In this document: piece after piece, positions 1-5,490 of the stretch
How positions within the stretch are numbered: position 1 is the first letter of the stretch
Layout: each line of letters starts with the position of its first letter
Source: Candidatus Latescibacterota bacterium
GTDB taxonomy: Bacteria > JAAXHH01 > JABIQT01
Reading direction: 5' to 3'
Length of the DNA stretch: 5,490 nucleotides
NCBI GenBank assembly: GCA_018667995.1
Contig: JABIQT010001018.1
Span: 1-5,490, forward strand
Notes under the pieces: model-generated
Databases searched by the model: none
Seen by the model: only the letters and a program-made list of their open reading frames with translations
What the model was told of the DNA's origin: nothing
Made by a program: the position numbers and the translations under genes

Positions 1-41
1 AGAAGAAGCGCTATGATAACAAGCAGACTCTTATATTTCAT
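1..41 (-). CDS. 5' end of a probable exported protein (partial, runs off the left edge)
   Basis: Only the first 13 codons are present; they read MKYKSLLVIIALL. The Lys-rich start followed by an unbroken hydrophobic run is what a Sec signal peptide or N-terminal membrane anchor looks like. The start is supported by a strong ribosome-binding site, AAAGGTGG at 48-55 on the minus strand, with a 6-nt spacer to the ATG. The frame opens 23 bp after the stop of the exported hypothetical protein upstream, in the same direction, so the two are probably co-transcribed and may act together outside the cytoplasm. No function can be given from this fragment. The main doubt is its length: the SD motif and the composition of 13 codons are the only evidence. 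Confidence 0.6.
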   Translation of the reverse strand, partial: MKYKSLLVIIALL

Positions 42-47
42 AATGTA

Positions 48-55
48 CCACCTTT
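48..55 (-). promoter_or_regulatory. Ribosome-binding site for the partial gene at the left edge
   Basis: Read on the minus strand the bases are AAAGGTGG, a near match to the anti-Shine-Dalgarno complement, 6 nt before the ATG at 41-39. It is one of the two best SD matches in the window and is the main reason for calling a gene in the last 41 bases. Confidence 0.6.
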
Positions 56-64
56 ACGATTCAC

Positions 65-745
65 TCATTTTTGGACAGCGGCATAGTTGATGTGACGAAA
101 ATAGACGCGTAACTTCTCGGGAATACACGAAAACTCACGAATTTGTCGCTTACGAGCAGTTCCAACTGCACTCGCGAGGTCATTGGACCATACCTCGCCT
201 GCAATTTCACGCTCAGAATATGCGACAAAAGCCTTCAGAGGATCGGCAAACAACCCTTCCTTGAGGAGTAACGACGTAGACTCAAAGGAGTTGAAATTGA
301 ACCCGAATTCCAGAATGATCTCATCTTCATCTCCAAAGGAGAGATCTTTCATTCCGCTGTCATATTCGATGAAATCACGCCTCACCTCCACTAATAGGTT
401 CTTGAACAGCTGTCGCTCCTTAGCGGTTAGCATTTTATAGAAAGTATAGGCGGCATCGCGGGTAATTGCTCGTGATTCAGCCGTCCTCGTCTGTAGAGAA
501 TCTGAATCCACCGCAGTGCCTGACTGAATCTGCACAGTGACATTTCCCACGGCGGCGTGGAAGCGCACGCTATCCAATATGGAAGATGAGAGTCTCATTC
601 GGAAAAAGCGGGTCGACAACAGGTCAGTAATATCCGTCTGCTGTGAATACAGTAACTTGGGAATACCGAATTCTGCGCCGCCGACTGCTTGGGCTAATAG
701 GCCGGAGAAACCGACCATATAGAGGAACATAAAAAACCTGAGCAT
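65..745 (-). CDS. Exported protein of unknown function
   Basis: I do not recognise this protein. With the start used here it has 226 residues. Residues 1-20 or so (MLRFFMFLYMVGFSGLLAQA) form a short basic start and a hydrophobic core, ending in plausible signal peptidase I sites (after AQA or after GGA). There is no lipobox cysteine. The mature part is soluble and mixed, with no further membrane segment, one cysteine near the C-terminus, an acidic patch (FGDEDE) in the middle and a basic stretch (ARKRQIR) near the end. An ATG lies 9 nt further upstream (752-754, three extra residues). AGGA at 754-757 sits 8 nt before the ATG at 745 but overlaps the upstream one, so the inner start is preferred. 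It follows the methyltransferase gene by 80 bp and precedes another probable exported protein by 23 bp. That the protein is exported is fairly safe; its function is unknown. Confidence 0.75.
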   Translation of the reverse strand: MLRFFMFLYMVGFSGLLAQAVGGAEFGIPKLLYSQQTDITDLLSTRFFRMRLSSSILDSVRFHAAVGNVTVQIQSGTAVDSDSLQTRTAESRAITRDAAYTFYKMLTAKERQLFKNLLVEVRRDFIEYDSGMKDLSFGDEDEIILEFGFNFNSFESTSLLLKEGLFADPLKAFVAYSEREIAGEVWSNDLASAVGTARKRQIREFSCIPEKLRVYFRHINYAAVQK

Positions 746-825
746 GTTGCGCATCCTGTCAGACTAGGCGCACGATCTATCAGTTATATTTGCCAGTGGT
801 TGCCGAGTCGGGTGGCATTGGTCGG

Positions 826-1308
826 TCAACTCTTGCCAGGACTCCACTCGGGACCTTGGCCCCATGCAAAGCAATTGGAGGCGAACTGTTTCAGGGCCCC
901 ACTCTTAATCACAATTGCCTCAGGCCGTAGCACCGTAGCATACATGTTTAACAGGGAGATCACATCCAGAAGAGATCGATATCCTGATAGTCCTGACATG
1001 TCGATGTATATCTTAGTGAAAGAAGCTCCAAGATCCAGCGCGGCGCGGACGTCGAATGCGTCCAGCACATCGAATTTGAGCTCAGGATTTCTCACACGAG
1101 CCCTTTCGATGACCTCCGGGCTGACATCGGTACCAAGGACGGAATCACAGTGCTCCGCGATGATCTTGGTAGTCGTACCCCATTCGCATCCTATCTCCAG
1201 CACGTGGTCCCTATCATTGACCCATTCCTCAATACTTGCACGATATTCTTTCACACCTCGCGTCGCAATGAATTTCGTTTTTAGCTTAAACTGCCGTTCA
1301 TTGGCCAT
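826..1308 (-). CDS. Short class I SAM-dependent methyltransferase
   Basis: The protein has 160 residues with a Rossmann-type methyltransferase core. Motif I, the SAM-binding glycine loop, is VLEIGCEWGTTT at 36-47. An acidic residue ends strand 2 (GTDVS, D61), as expected for binding the ribose hydroxyls. FDVLD at 79-83 fits strand 3, IYIDMSG at 100-106 the strand-4 catalytic-edge motif, and AIVIKS at 131-136 strand 5. The chain stops about 24 residues after strand 5, so the usual strand 6-7 hairpin appears to be missing and the protein is shorter than the common 200-250 residues. It is cytosolic, with no signal peptide. AAGGAAGAG lies just upstream of the ATG and supports the start. The methyl acceptor cannot be deduced: no NPPY-type signature or added substrate domain is visible. 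It lies 103 bp after the transporter genes, and no functional link to them is evident. The class is sure, the substrate unknown. Confidence 0.82.
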   Translation of the reverse strand: MANERQFKLKTKFIATRGVKEYRASIEEWVNDRDHVLEIGCEWGTTTKIIAEHCDSVLGTDVSPEVIERARVRNPELKFDVLDAFDVRAALDLGASFTKIYIDMSGLSGYRSLLDVISLLNMYATVLRPEAIVIKSGALKQFASNCFAWGQGPEWSPGKS

Positions 1309-1336
1309 ATAGACGGTCTCTTCCTTAAATGAGAGT

Positions 1337-1346
1337 CAGCATGCTG
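1337..1346. repeat. 10-bp perfect palindrome CAGCATGCTG
   Basis: This is a self-complementary decamer between the transporter operon and the methyltransferase gene, about 30 bp upstream of the methyltransferase ATG. It could be a small protein-binding site or chance; nothing else in the window repeats it. Confidence 0.3.
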
Positions 1347-1350
1347 CGCA

Positions 1351-1366
1351 CGTCATCGAAATGACG
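1351..1366 (-). other. Small RNA hairpin with TTCG loop in the transporter-methyltransferase gap
   Basis: On the minus (transcribed) strand the bases read CGTCAT TTCG ATGACG, a perfect 6-bp stem closing a TTCG tetraloop, about 45 nt after the transporter stop codon. No run of T follows, so it is not a classical intrinsic terminator. It may pause transcription, protect the 3' end of the upstream message, or do nothing. The loop is closed by a T-A pair rather than the especially stable C-G closure. Confidence 0.4.
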
Positions 1367-1411
1367 AGTTGAGAGCGTAGTGCAGGGGAGATGTCACGGA
1401 TTAGCTCACTA

Positions 1412-2914
1412 TTATCCAGATGCCAGCCGTAGGCCCTTTGGGACCACGATCCGTTCCGCAAGCTCGAAGCCGCCCTGCACCAGAAGGGCGAGTACGGCTG
1501 CAGGAACTGCGCCCTGGAGTATCAAGTTCAGATCATCTAGCCTAATCCCGGTCAGTATTGGTTGTCCATATCCACCCGCACCGATAATTGCTCCCAGGGT
1601 GGCTGTGCCCACGTTGATTACCGCCGATGTTTTGATTCCGGCAAGAATCGTGCGAGACGCTGTAGGAAGTTCCACAAGACGCAGCCGTGCCGACGCTGGA
1701 AGTCCCAACGCCTCGGCAGACTCGAGCAAGGGCTTTGGGATGTCCGTCAGCCCCGAGTAGGTATTGCGCACGATTGGCAGCAAGCTGTACAGGAACAATG
1801 CCATCATAGCGGGCGGTCCACCTATTCCGAGAACAGGGATCATGAATACCAGCAGCGCCAACGACGGAATGGTTTGTATCACACCCACCACAGCGAGGAT
1901 CGTCTGTCCCAGTCCCGGTTTTCGAGCGGCAAAGATACCGAGCGGAATGGCCAGTAGTATTGCCGCCGCGAGCGAGATTCCCACCAGCCATAAATGATCA
2001 ATCGTGTTGCGAATCAGCGCCTGCAGCGCGGTATCCTCGGCAACCTCCGTTACCACACCCAATGTCACCGCAAGAAATTCCGACGCAATTTGTGGCTCAG
2101 ACACACCATCAATTTTTGCCCGGGCATTTAGGACTACCATTTCAATCTCGCCGATCATGTCCTGCGGTCTCAGAATAGACTCCACGACGGACGGCGCAGA
2201 CTCCTCCAACTCGGAACGGTACAGTAAAACAGCCCGGTAAGCCGGAAAGTAATTGAGGTCGTCCTCCAGAACCGCCAGGTCGTAATATGATATCTCAGCG
2301 TCGGTTGAATAGAGATCGGTAGCGTGTATGCTACCGCTTTCCAGTCCCTGATAGGCCAGCGTGTGTTCCAGACCGAAAACGTCCTGCTGCGTTAGCGCAA
2401 ACCGGTTACGCAAACCGGGCCAGCCATCTTCCCGGTCCATGAATTCAATACTGAAGCCCAGTGTCAAACCTGGATGCCGACGAAGATCTGAGATAGTGCG
2501 AATGTCGAGGGAATCCGCTAGCGAGCGCTTCATCCCTATGACATAGGTATTGTTAAACCCCAAGGAGCGGCTCATACGTATCCCCTGAGCTTCCAGGGCT
2601 GATCGTATCCCGGATTCCGTAATGATGTCAGATCCCGCTAGGATCTCCTGGCTGATGGTTCCAGTGTACTCGGGATACACATCGATATCACCACGAAGAA
2701 GGGCTTGCCAGAGGACCTGAGTTCCGCCAAGGTCCTGCTTGTGATCAACCACAGCGCCCGCATCATTCGAGAGCTGCGAGATCATCTCACCAAGGATCAC
2801 GGATTCCGTAAACACCTTGGATCCTATCGTTATTTCCTGGGCAGAGCCCTCTGCTGGAACATCTGCGAGATACAGGACCAGAATTAAGACCCAGAGCGTT
2901 CTATTCATGATCAT
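1412..2914 (-). CDS. Osmoprotectant ABC importer: substrate-binding protein fused to permease
   Basis: This 500-residue protein joins two subunits that are usually separate. Residues 1-26 are a Sec signal or anchor. Residues 27 to about 288 match the OpuAC/ProX-type betaine- or choline-binding fold: IGSKVFTES (30-38), LWQALLRGDIDVYPEYTGT (68-86), NNTY (121-124), DLYSTD (200-205) and the DD..YFPAY stretch (218-226), with the tyrosines expected for a cation-binding aromatic cage. From about 307 comes a MetI-type permease with five predicted helices (roughly 308-330, 337-362, 368-389, 428-448, 463-491). The cytoplasmic EAA-like loop (SAEALGLPASARLRLVELP, 399-417) that docks the ATPase lies between helices 3 and 4. 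A five-helix core puts the N-terminus outside, so a binding protein attached in front fits topologically. The dimer would carry two binding domains. The start overlaps the ATPase gene by 14 bp, which indicates translational coupling. The exact solute (glycine betaine, choline, carnitine or other) is not decidable by eye. Confidence 0.92.
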   Translation of the reverse strand: MIMNRTLWVLILVLYLADVPAEGSAQEITIGSKVFTESVILGEMISQLSNDAGAVVDHKQDLGGTQVLWQALLRGDIDVYPEYTGTISQEILAGSDIITESGIRSALEAQGIRMSRSLGFNNTYVIGMKRSLADSLDIRTISDLRRHPGLTLGFSIEFMDREDGWPGLRNRFALTQQDVFGLEHTLAYQGLESGSIHATDLYSTDAEISYYDLAVLEDDLNYFPAYRAVLLYRSELEESAPSVVESILRPQDMIGEIEMVVLNARAKIDGVSEPQIASEFLAVTLGVVTEVAEDTALQALIRNTIDHLWLVGISLAAAILLAIPLGIFAARKPGLGQTILAVVGVIQTIPSLALLVFMIPVLGIGGPPAMMALFLYSLLPIVRNTYSGLTDIPKPLLESAEALGLPASARLRLVELPTASRTILAGIKTSAVINVGTATLGAIIGAGGYGQPILTGIRLDDLNLILQGAVPAAVLALLVQGGFELAERIVVPKGLRLASG

Positions 2915-3650
2915 TCAGGATCTCTAAGGGGCCGCGTTGCACATTGACAAACTTCGTGACGAATGGATCCGCCGGAGTGTCATACAAATCCTCCAACGAG
3001 CCCTGCTGGACGATGACACCATCTCTCAGTAATACTATTTCGTGGCCCAGGTAGGCCGCCTCACTTAGATCGTGAGTCACCATAACAACGGTCTTGACCA
3101 GTTTTTGAAAGATGCTCTTGAGATCGGCCTGCAAATCGGCTCGAATCATGGGATCAAGAGCACCAAGCGGCTCATCCAGAAGTAAGACATCGGGATCCAG
3201 CATCAGGGCACGCATGAGACTCACACGTTGTCGCTGACCGCCTGAAAGCTGCACAGGGAAACGATCCATCGCTTCAACTGGCAGCTGCGTAAGGAGCTGA
3301 AGTTCCTCCATACGAGACGCTATCTGATCTTCGTGCCAGCCAAGGAATCGTGCCATTAATGCCGCGTTGTCGTAGGCGCTCAGGTGCGGGAACAGCCCAC
3401 CCTCTTGGATTACATATCCAATGCGTTGTCGCAGGGACTCAACCGTCTCAGGACCTACGGGCGTATCTTCGAAGAATACGGATCCGCTGTCAGGCCGAAT
3501 CAATCCTACCATCACGCGAAGCAAGGTAGACTTACCGCAGCCGCTCGGCCCTATCAGGACGGTAGTACGTCCCGGGGATATGCTCAGCGAAATGCCGTCA
3601 ATCGCCCGCAGTGCCCCATAAGTTTTGATGATATTCTCAATAGTTAACAT
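2901..3650 (-). CDS. ABC transporter ATP-binding protein for osmoprotectant uptake
   Basis: This 249-residue cytoplasmic ATPase energises the importer encoded by the overlapping next gene. Every motif of a functional nucleotide-binding domain is present: A-loop Tyr11, Walker A GPSGCGKST (34-42), Q-loop Gln82, signature LSGGQ (135-139), Walker B LLLLDEP ending at Asp159 with catalytic Glu160, D-loop ALD (164-166) and switch His193 (VTHD). It resembles the OpuCA/ProV/OsmV branch, but it ends shortly after the core domain and lacks the tandem CBS domains that sense ionic strength or nucleotides in OpuA- and OpuC-type ATPases. The start is fixed on the upstream side by an in-frame TAG two codons before the ATG. 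The SD match is poor. It lies 77 bp after zwf on the same strand; no clear promoter or terminator was seen in that gap. The ATPase call is certain; the osmoprotectant assignment rests mainly on its partner. Confidence 0.92.
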   Translation of the reverse strand: MLTIENIIKTYGALRAIDGISLSISPGRTTVLIGPSGCGKSTLLRVMVGLIRPDSGSVFFEDTPVGPETVESLRQRIGYVIQEGGLFPHLSAYDNAALMARFLGWHEDQIASRMEELQLLTQLPVEAMDRFPVQLSGGQRQRVSLMRALMLDPDVLLLDEPLGALDPMIRADLQADLKSIFQKLVKTVVMVTHDLSEAAYLGHEIVLLRDGVIVQQGSLEDLYDTPADPFVTKFVNVQRGPLEILNDHE

Positions 3651-3727
3651 AGTCTAACATGATCTGTTTGCCGCGCATCCAAACTCAACGAAAATCGCCA
3701 GTTTTTCGACCGGAGATGGAGATTTGA

Positions 3728-5209
3728 TCAGCCATCCTGCTCTTCACAGTGGTGCAGCCATTCCCGACCTTCCCGGTGCATCATCCCCGCCGCCTCGGCA
3801 GGCCCCCACGTTCCAGGGTAGTAGAAAGACAGTGGAGGAGCGCTATGCGACTCCCAGTCCTTCAGCATGGGATCCACAATTTCCCACGCTCGCCGGATCT
3901 CATCGCTGCGGGTAAACAGTGCAGAATCGCCATGAATGGCGTCCAGCAGGAGCCGTTCATAGGCATCGGGAAGATCACCCGCATTATAGTCAAATTCCAT
4001 GTTCACCGGAGACGTCTTCATTCCGGCGCCGGGAACCTTGGTTTCCATGTGTAGATGCATCCCCTCATTTGGCTGTATAAATAGGGAAAGGCGATTGGGA
4101 GTCAAATCAGGGCTGTCCTGGAATAACTGGTGGGGCACCTGCTTGAACTGCAATGTCACCTCAGTCGTCTTTCGGGTAAGACTCTTTCCGGTACGTAGAT
4201 AGAATGGAACGCCCTGCCAGCGCCAGTTATCCAGATACAGTTTAAAGGCAAGGAAGGTGGGTGTTACGGAATCATCGTTCACATCGCGGTCTTCACGATA
4301 ACCAATGTATTGCCCCCATACCCCGTCGTCGATACGGAGGGGCCGAATCGCCTGTAGCACCTTGACTTTTTCATCCCGGAGTTCCTTGGAATTGAATGCC
4401 ACCGGCGGTTCCATACCTACGAGCGTGAGAAGCTGCAGCATATGGTTCTGGAACATGTCTCGTACCACCCCGGCTATATCATAGTATCCTGCTCTATGTT
4501 CGAGACCGACCTGCTCGGTCATCGAAATCTGCACGTGGTCCACGTAGTTCCTGTTCCACATCAACTCAAAAATGGTATTGGCGAATCGAAAGGTCAGCAG
4601 ATTCTGCACTGTTTCCTTACCGAGATAATGATCGATCCGGTACACCTGGCGTTCTCTGAAGACCCCGTGTATCTCCTCATCCAGTAGGTTACTGGAGGCC
4701 AGATCTCTTCCGAAAGGCTTTTCAACGATGATTCGAGTCCATCCGGGTTCACATTCGTTCAGTCCCGAGGCACCCAGACGACCAATGATCTCCGCATATA
4801 ATGAAGGCGGCGTGGAGAGATAGAATAATCGATTGCATGAGGTGCCGGCGTTTAGATCGAAATTCACCAGCAGCTCTTCCAGTCGACGATATGTCTCGGA
4901 GTCATCATAAGCTCCTGAGAGATATGACACACGGGTGGAGAAATCGGACCACGGCAACAGAGATTCGGGGTCGGATCCTCTTCCATGAGCTAATACACCT
5001 TCCTTCAACTGTTCGCGGAAAGCGTCGTCCGATAATCGAGTCCTGGCGACACCCAGTACCTGCGTTTCCGGTGAAAGTCGTCCCTCCCGGGCTAGACTGT
5101 AGAGGGCAGGTACTAGCTTTCGGCGAGTAAGATCACCAGATGCACCAAATATGACTATGACACATGGGTCCGAGGTGATATCGTCCCCCGGCTGATCTAC
5201 ACTGACCAT
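3728..5209 (-). CDS. zwf: Glucose-6-phosphate 1-dehydrogenase
   Basis: This cytosolic enzyme oxidises glucose 6-phosphate to 6-phosphoglucono-1,5-lactone and reduces NADP+ (or NAD+), the first step of the oxidative pentose phosphate and Entner-Doudoroff routes. The 493 residues match the usual bacterial length of about 480-510. The N-terminal Rossmann domain has the dinucleotide loop FGASGDLTRRKL (21-32) and EKPFG (163-167). The family active-site signature RIDHYLGKE is at 191-199, with substrate-binding His194 and Lys198. The conserved YYD..G..RDM.QNH block (242-256) supplies the catalytic base, His256. The C-terminal half carries PFYLRTGK (335-342), IQPNEG (378-383) and a YERLLLDAI..D block (417-428). 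All key residues are intact. An in-frame TGA immediately upstream of the ATG fixes the start; the SD motif (GGGGG, 8 nt upstream) is weak. No gnd, pgl or opcA neighbour lies inside the window. Cofactor preference cannot be told by eye. Confidence 0.97.
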   Translation of the reverse strand: MVSVDQPGDDITSDPCVIVIFGASGDLTRRKLVPALYSLAREGRLSPETQVLGVARTRLSDDAFREQLKEGVLAHGRGSDPESLLPWSDFSTRVSYLSGAYDDSETYRRLEELLVNFDLNAGTSCNRLFYLSTPPSLYAEIIGRLGASGLNECEPGWTRIIVEKPFGRDLASSNLLDEEIHGVFRERQVYRIDHYLGKETVQNLLTFRFANTIFELMWNRNYVDHVQISMTEQVGLEHRAGYYDIAGVVRDMFQNHMLQLLTLVGMEPPVAFNSKELRDEKVKVLQAIRPLRIDDGVWGQYIGYREDRDVNDDSVTPTFLAFKLYLDNWRWQGVPFYLRTGKSLTRKTTEVTLQFKQVPHQLFQDSPDLTPNRLSLFIQPNEGMHLHMETKVPGAGMKTSPVNMEFDYNAGDLPDAYERLLLDAIHGDSALFTRSDEIRRAWEIVDPMLKDWESHSAPPLSFYYPGTWGPAEAAGMMHREGREWLHHCEEQDG

Positions 5210-5290
5210 TCAGAAACCCCCGAGGTGGACAAGAGAAGTGAATGAAACCTATTGAGAAAGCGATTAACCGGAGAGAACTGAAACGCAACC

Positions 5291-5298
5291 AGAGGTGG
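5291..5298 (+). promoter_or_regulatory. Ribosome-binding site for the divergent gene at the right edge
   Basis: AGAGGTGG lies 11 nt upstream of the ATG at 5310, slightly long but workable spacing. It selects that start over the earlier ATG at 5242, which lies in a different frame. Confidence 0.45.
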
Positions 5299-5309
5299 CG
5301 ATTTCTTCC

Positions 5310-5490
5310 ATGCAAGCTGTTGCCAAAACTAAAGAAGTCGTGGATTCACGTCAATCAATATGCGCTTGGGAGGTGGAACAGCCGGAACGAGTGTCAGCCC
5401 TTCACTCAACGGCAGTGTCGGATTCCGTTGCTATAGACAAGAGATATCTCCGGCAAGAAGCCGCCTATTGGGGGGTGATGCCCACCGGAC
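5310..5490 (+). CDS. 5' end of an unidentified protein, divergent from zwf (partial, runs off the right edge)
   Basis: Sixty codons stay open to the window edge; the frame has no stop from 5268 onward. The protein begins MQAVAKTKEVVDSRQSICAW and ends in this window with a run that includes DKRYLRQEAAYWG. There is no signal peptide or membrane segment. Support for coding is a Shine-Dalgarno match upstream and a strong excess of G at first codon positions (26 of 60 by hand count), as in real genes. The R.EA.YW pattern is reminiscent of the lead-in helix of some SAM-dependent methyltransferases, but that is only a suggestion and the catalytic region is outside the window. It would be transcribed away from zwf, with both 5' regions sharing the 100 bp at 5210-5309. 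No convincing promoter was seen there. Confidence 0.5.
   Translation, partial: MQAVAKTKEVVDSRQSICAWEVEQPERVSALHSTAVSDSVAIDKRYLRQEAAYWGVMPTG

Noticed and set aside
785-792. TATATTTG on the plus strand, matching the Bacteroidota TAnnTTTG promoter element; on the other strand TATAAC resembles a -10 box.
   Set aside because: No plus-strand gene follows, and the minus-strand version has only a poor -35 partner. A match this short is expected by chance.
780-900. Possible frameshift truncating the methyltransferase.
   Set aside because: The other two minus-strand frames after the stop show no recognisable methyltransferase continuation by eye, so the short form was accepted, with a check proposed.
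800-1312. Plus-strand reading frame of 170 codons.
   Set aside because: It lies opposite the methyltransferase gene, whose motifs are clear; its own product is Ser/Arg/Thr-rich without any recognisable domain.
1542-1991. Minus-strand frame of 149 codons inside the permease part.
   Set aside because: It is the shifted frame of the permease coding region, with a Gly/Cys/Thr-rich product; the helices and EAA loop are in the other frame.
3637-3660. Seven-codon frame (MLDYVNY) starting 10 nt before the ATPase ATG, considered as a leader peptide.
   Set aside because: It has no ribosome-binding site and no meaningful codon pattern; it most likely arises from the repeated ATGTTA.
3689-3708. Inverted repeat CGAAAA / TTTTCG with an 8-nt loop after zwf, considered as a terminator.
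   Set aside because: The stem is only 6 bp and mostly A-T, and it is not followed by a T tract on the minus strand.
5240-5290. TTGAGA at 5252-5257 as a -35 box for the divergent gene.
   Set aside because: No acceptable -10 hexamer lies 16-19 bp downstream.
5242-5436. Plus-strand frame of 64 codons starting MKPIEKAINRREL.
   Set aside because: It overlaps the better-supported frame from 5310. Its AGGTGG lies 13 nt from the ATG, and the product is very basic with no recognisable domain. It is not fully excluded.

Overview
The window is bacterial DNA of intermediate base composition (about half G+C by eye, not computed). It is gene-dense, and all recognisable complete genes lie on the minus strand, so transcription runs from right to left. 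Several starts have Shine-Dalgarno (SD)-like motifs (for example AGGTGG at 48-53, complementary strand). Nothing allows a firm lineage call. The SD motifs argue mildly against typical Bacteroidota, and the Sec-exported proteins without lipobox cysteines would suit a Gram-negative-type envelope. No tRNA, rRNA, CRISPR array, insertion sequence or phage-like gene was seen.

Reading in the direction of transcription: (1) 5209-3728 is a full-length glucose-6-phosphate dehydrogenase (zwf). (2) After 77 bp comes 3650-2901, the ATPase of an osmoprotectant (glycine betaine/choline-type) ABC importer. (3) Overlapping it by 14 bp is 2914-1412, a single polypeptide that joins the periplasmic substrate-binding protein to the membrane permease. 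Together, (2) and (3) make a complete two-gene importer. (4) After 103 bp that contain a small TTCG-loop hairpin comes 1308-826, a short class I SAM-dependent methyltransferase of unknown target. (5) 745-65 encodes an exported protein of unknown function. (6) 23 bp further on, 41-1 is the very start of another probably exported protein that runs off the left edge. On the right, divergent from zwf, a plus-strand reading frame opens at about 5310 behind a good ribosome-binding site and runs off the right edge.

Functionally, zwf feeds glucose 6-phosphate into the oxidative pentose phosphate pathway and makes NADPH. The ABC pair should import a compatible solute under osmotic stress. A joint stress role is only an inference from adjacency. 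The most distinctive item is the domain order of the fused importer, binding protein first and permease second, which matches a five-helix, N-outside permease core. The rest is ordinary chromosomal content. I found no convincing new defence, mobile or regulatory system.
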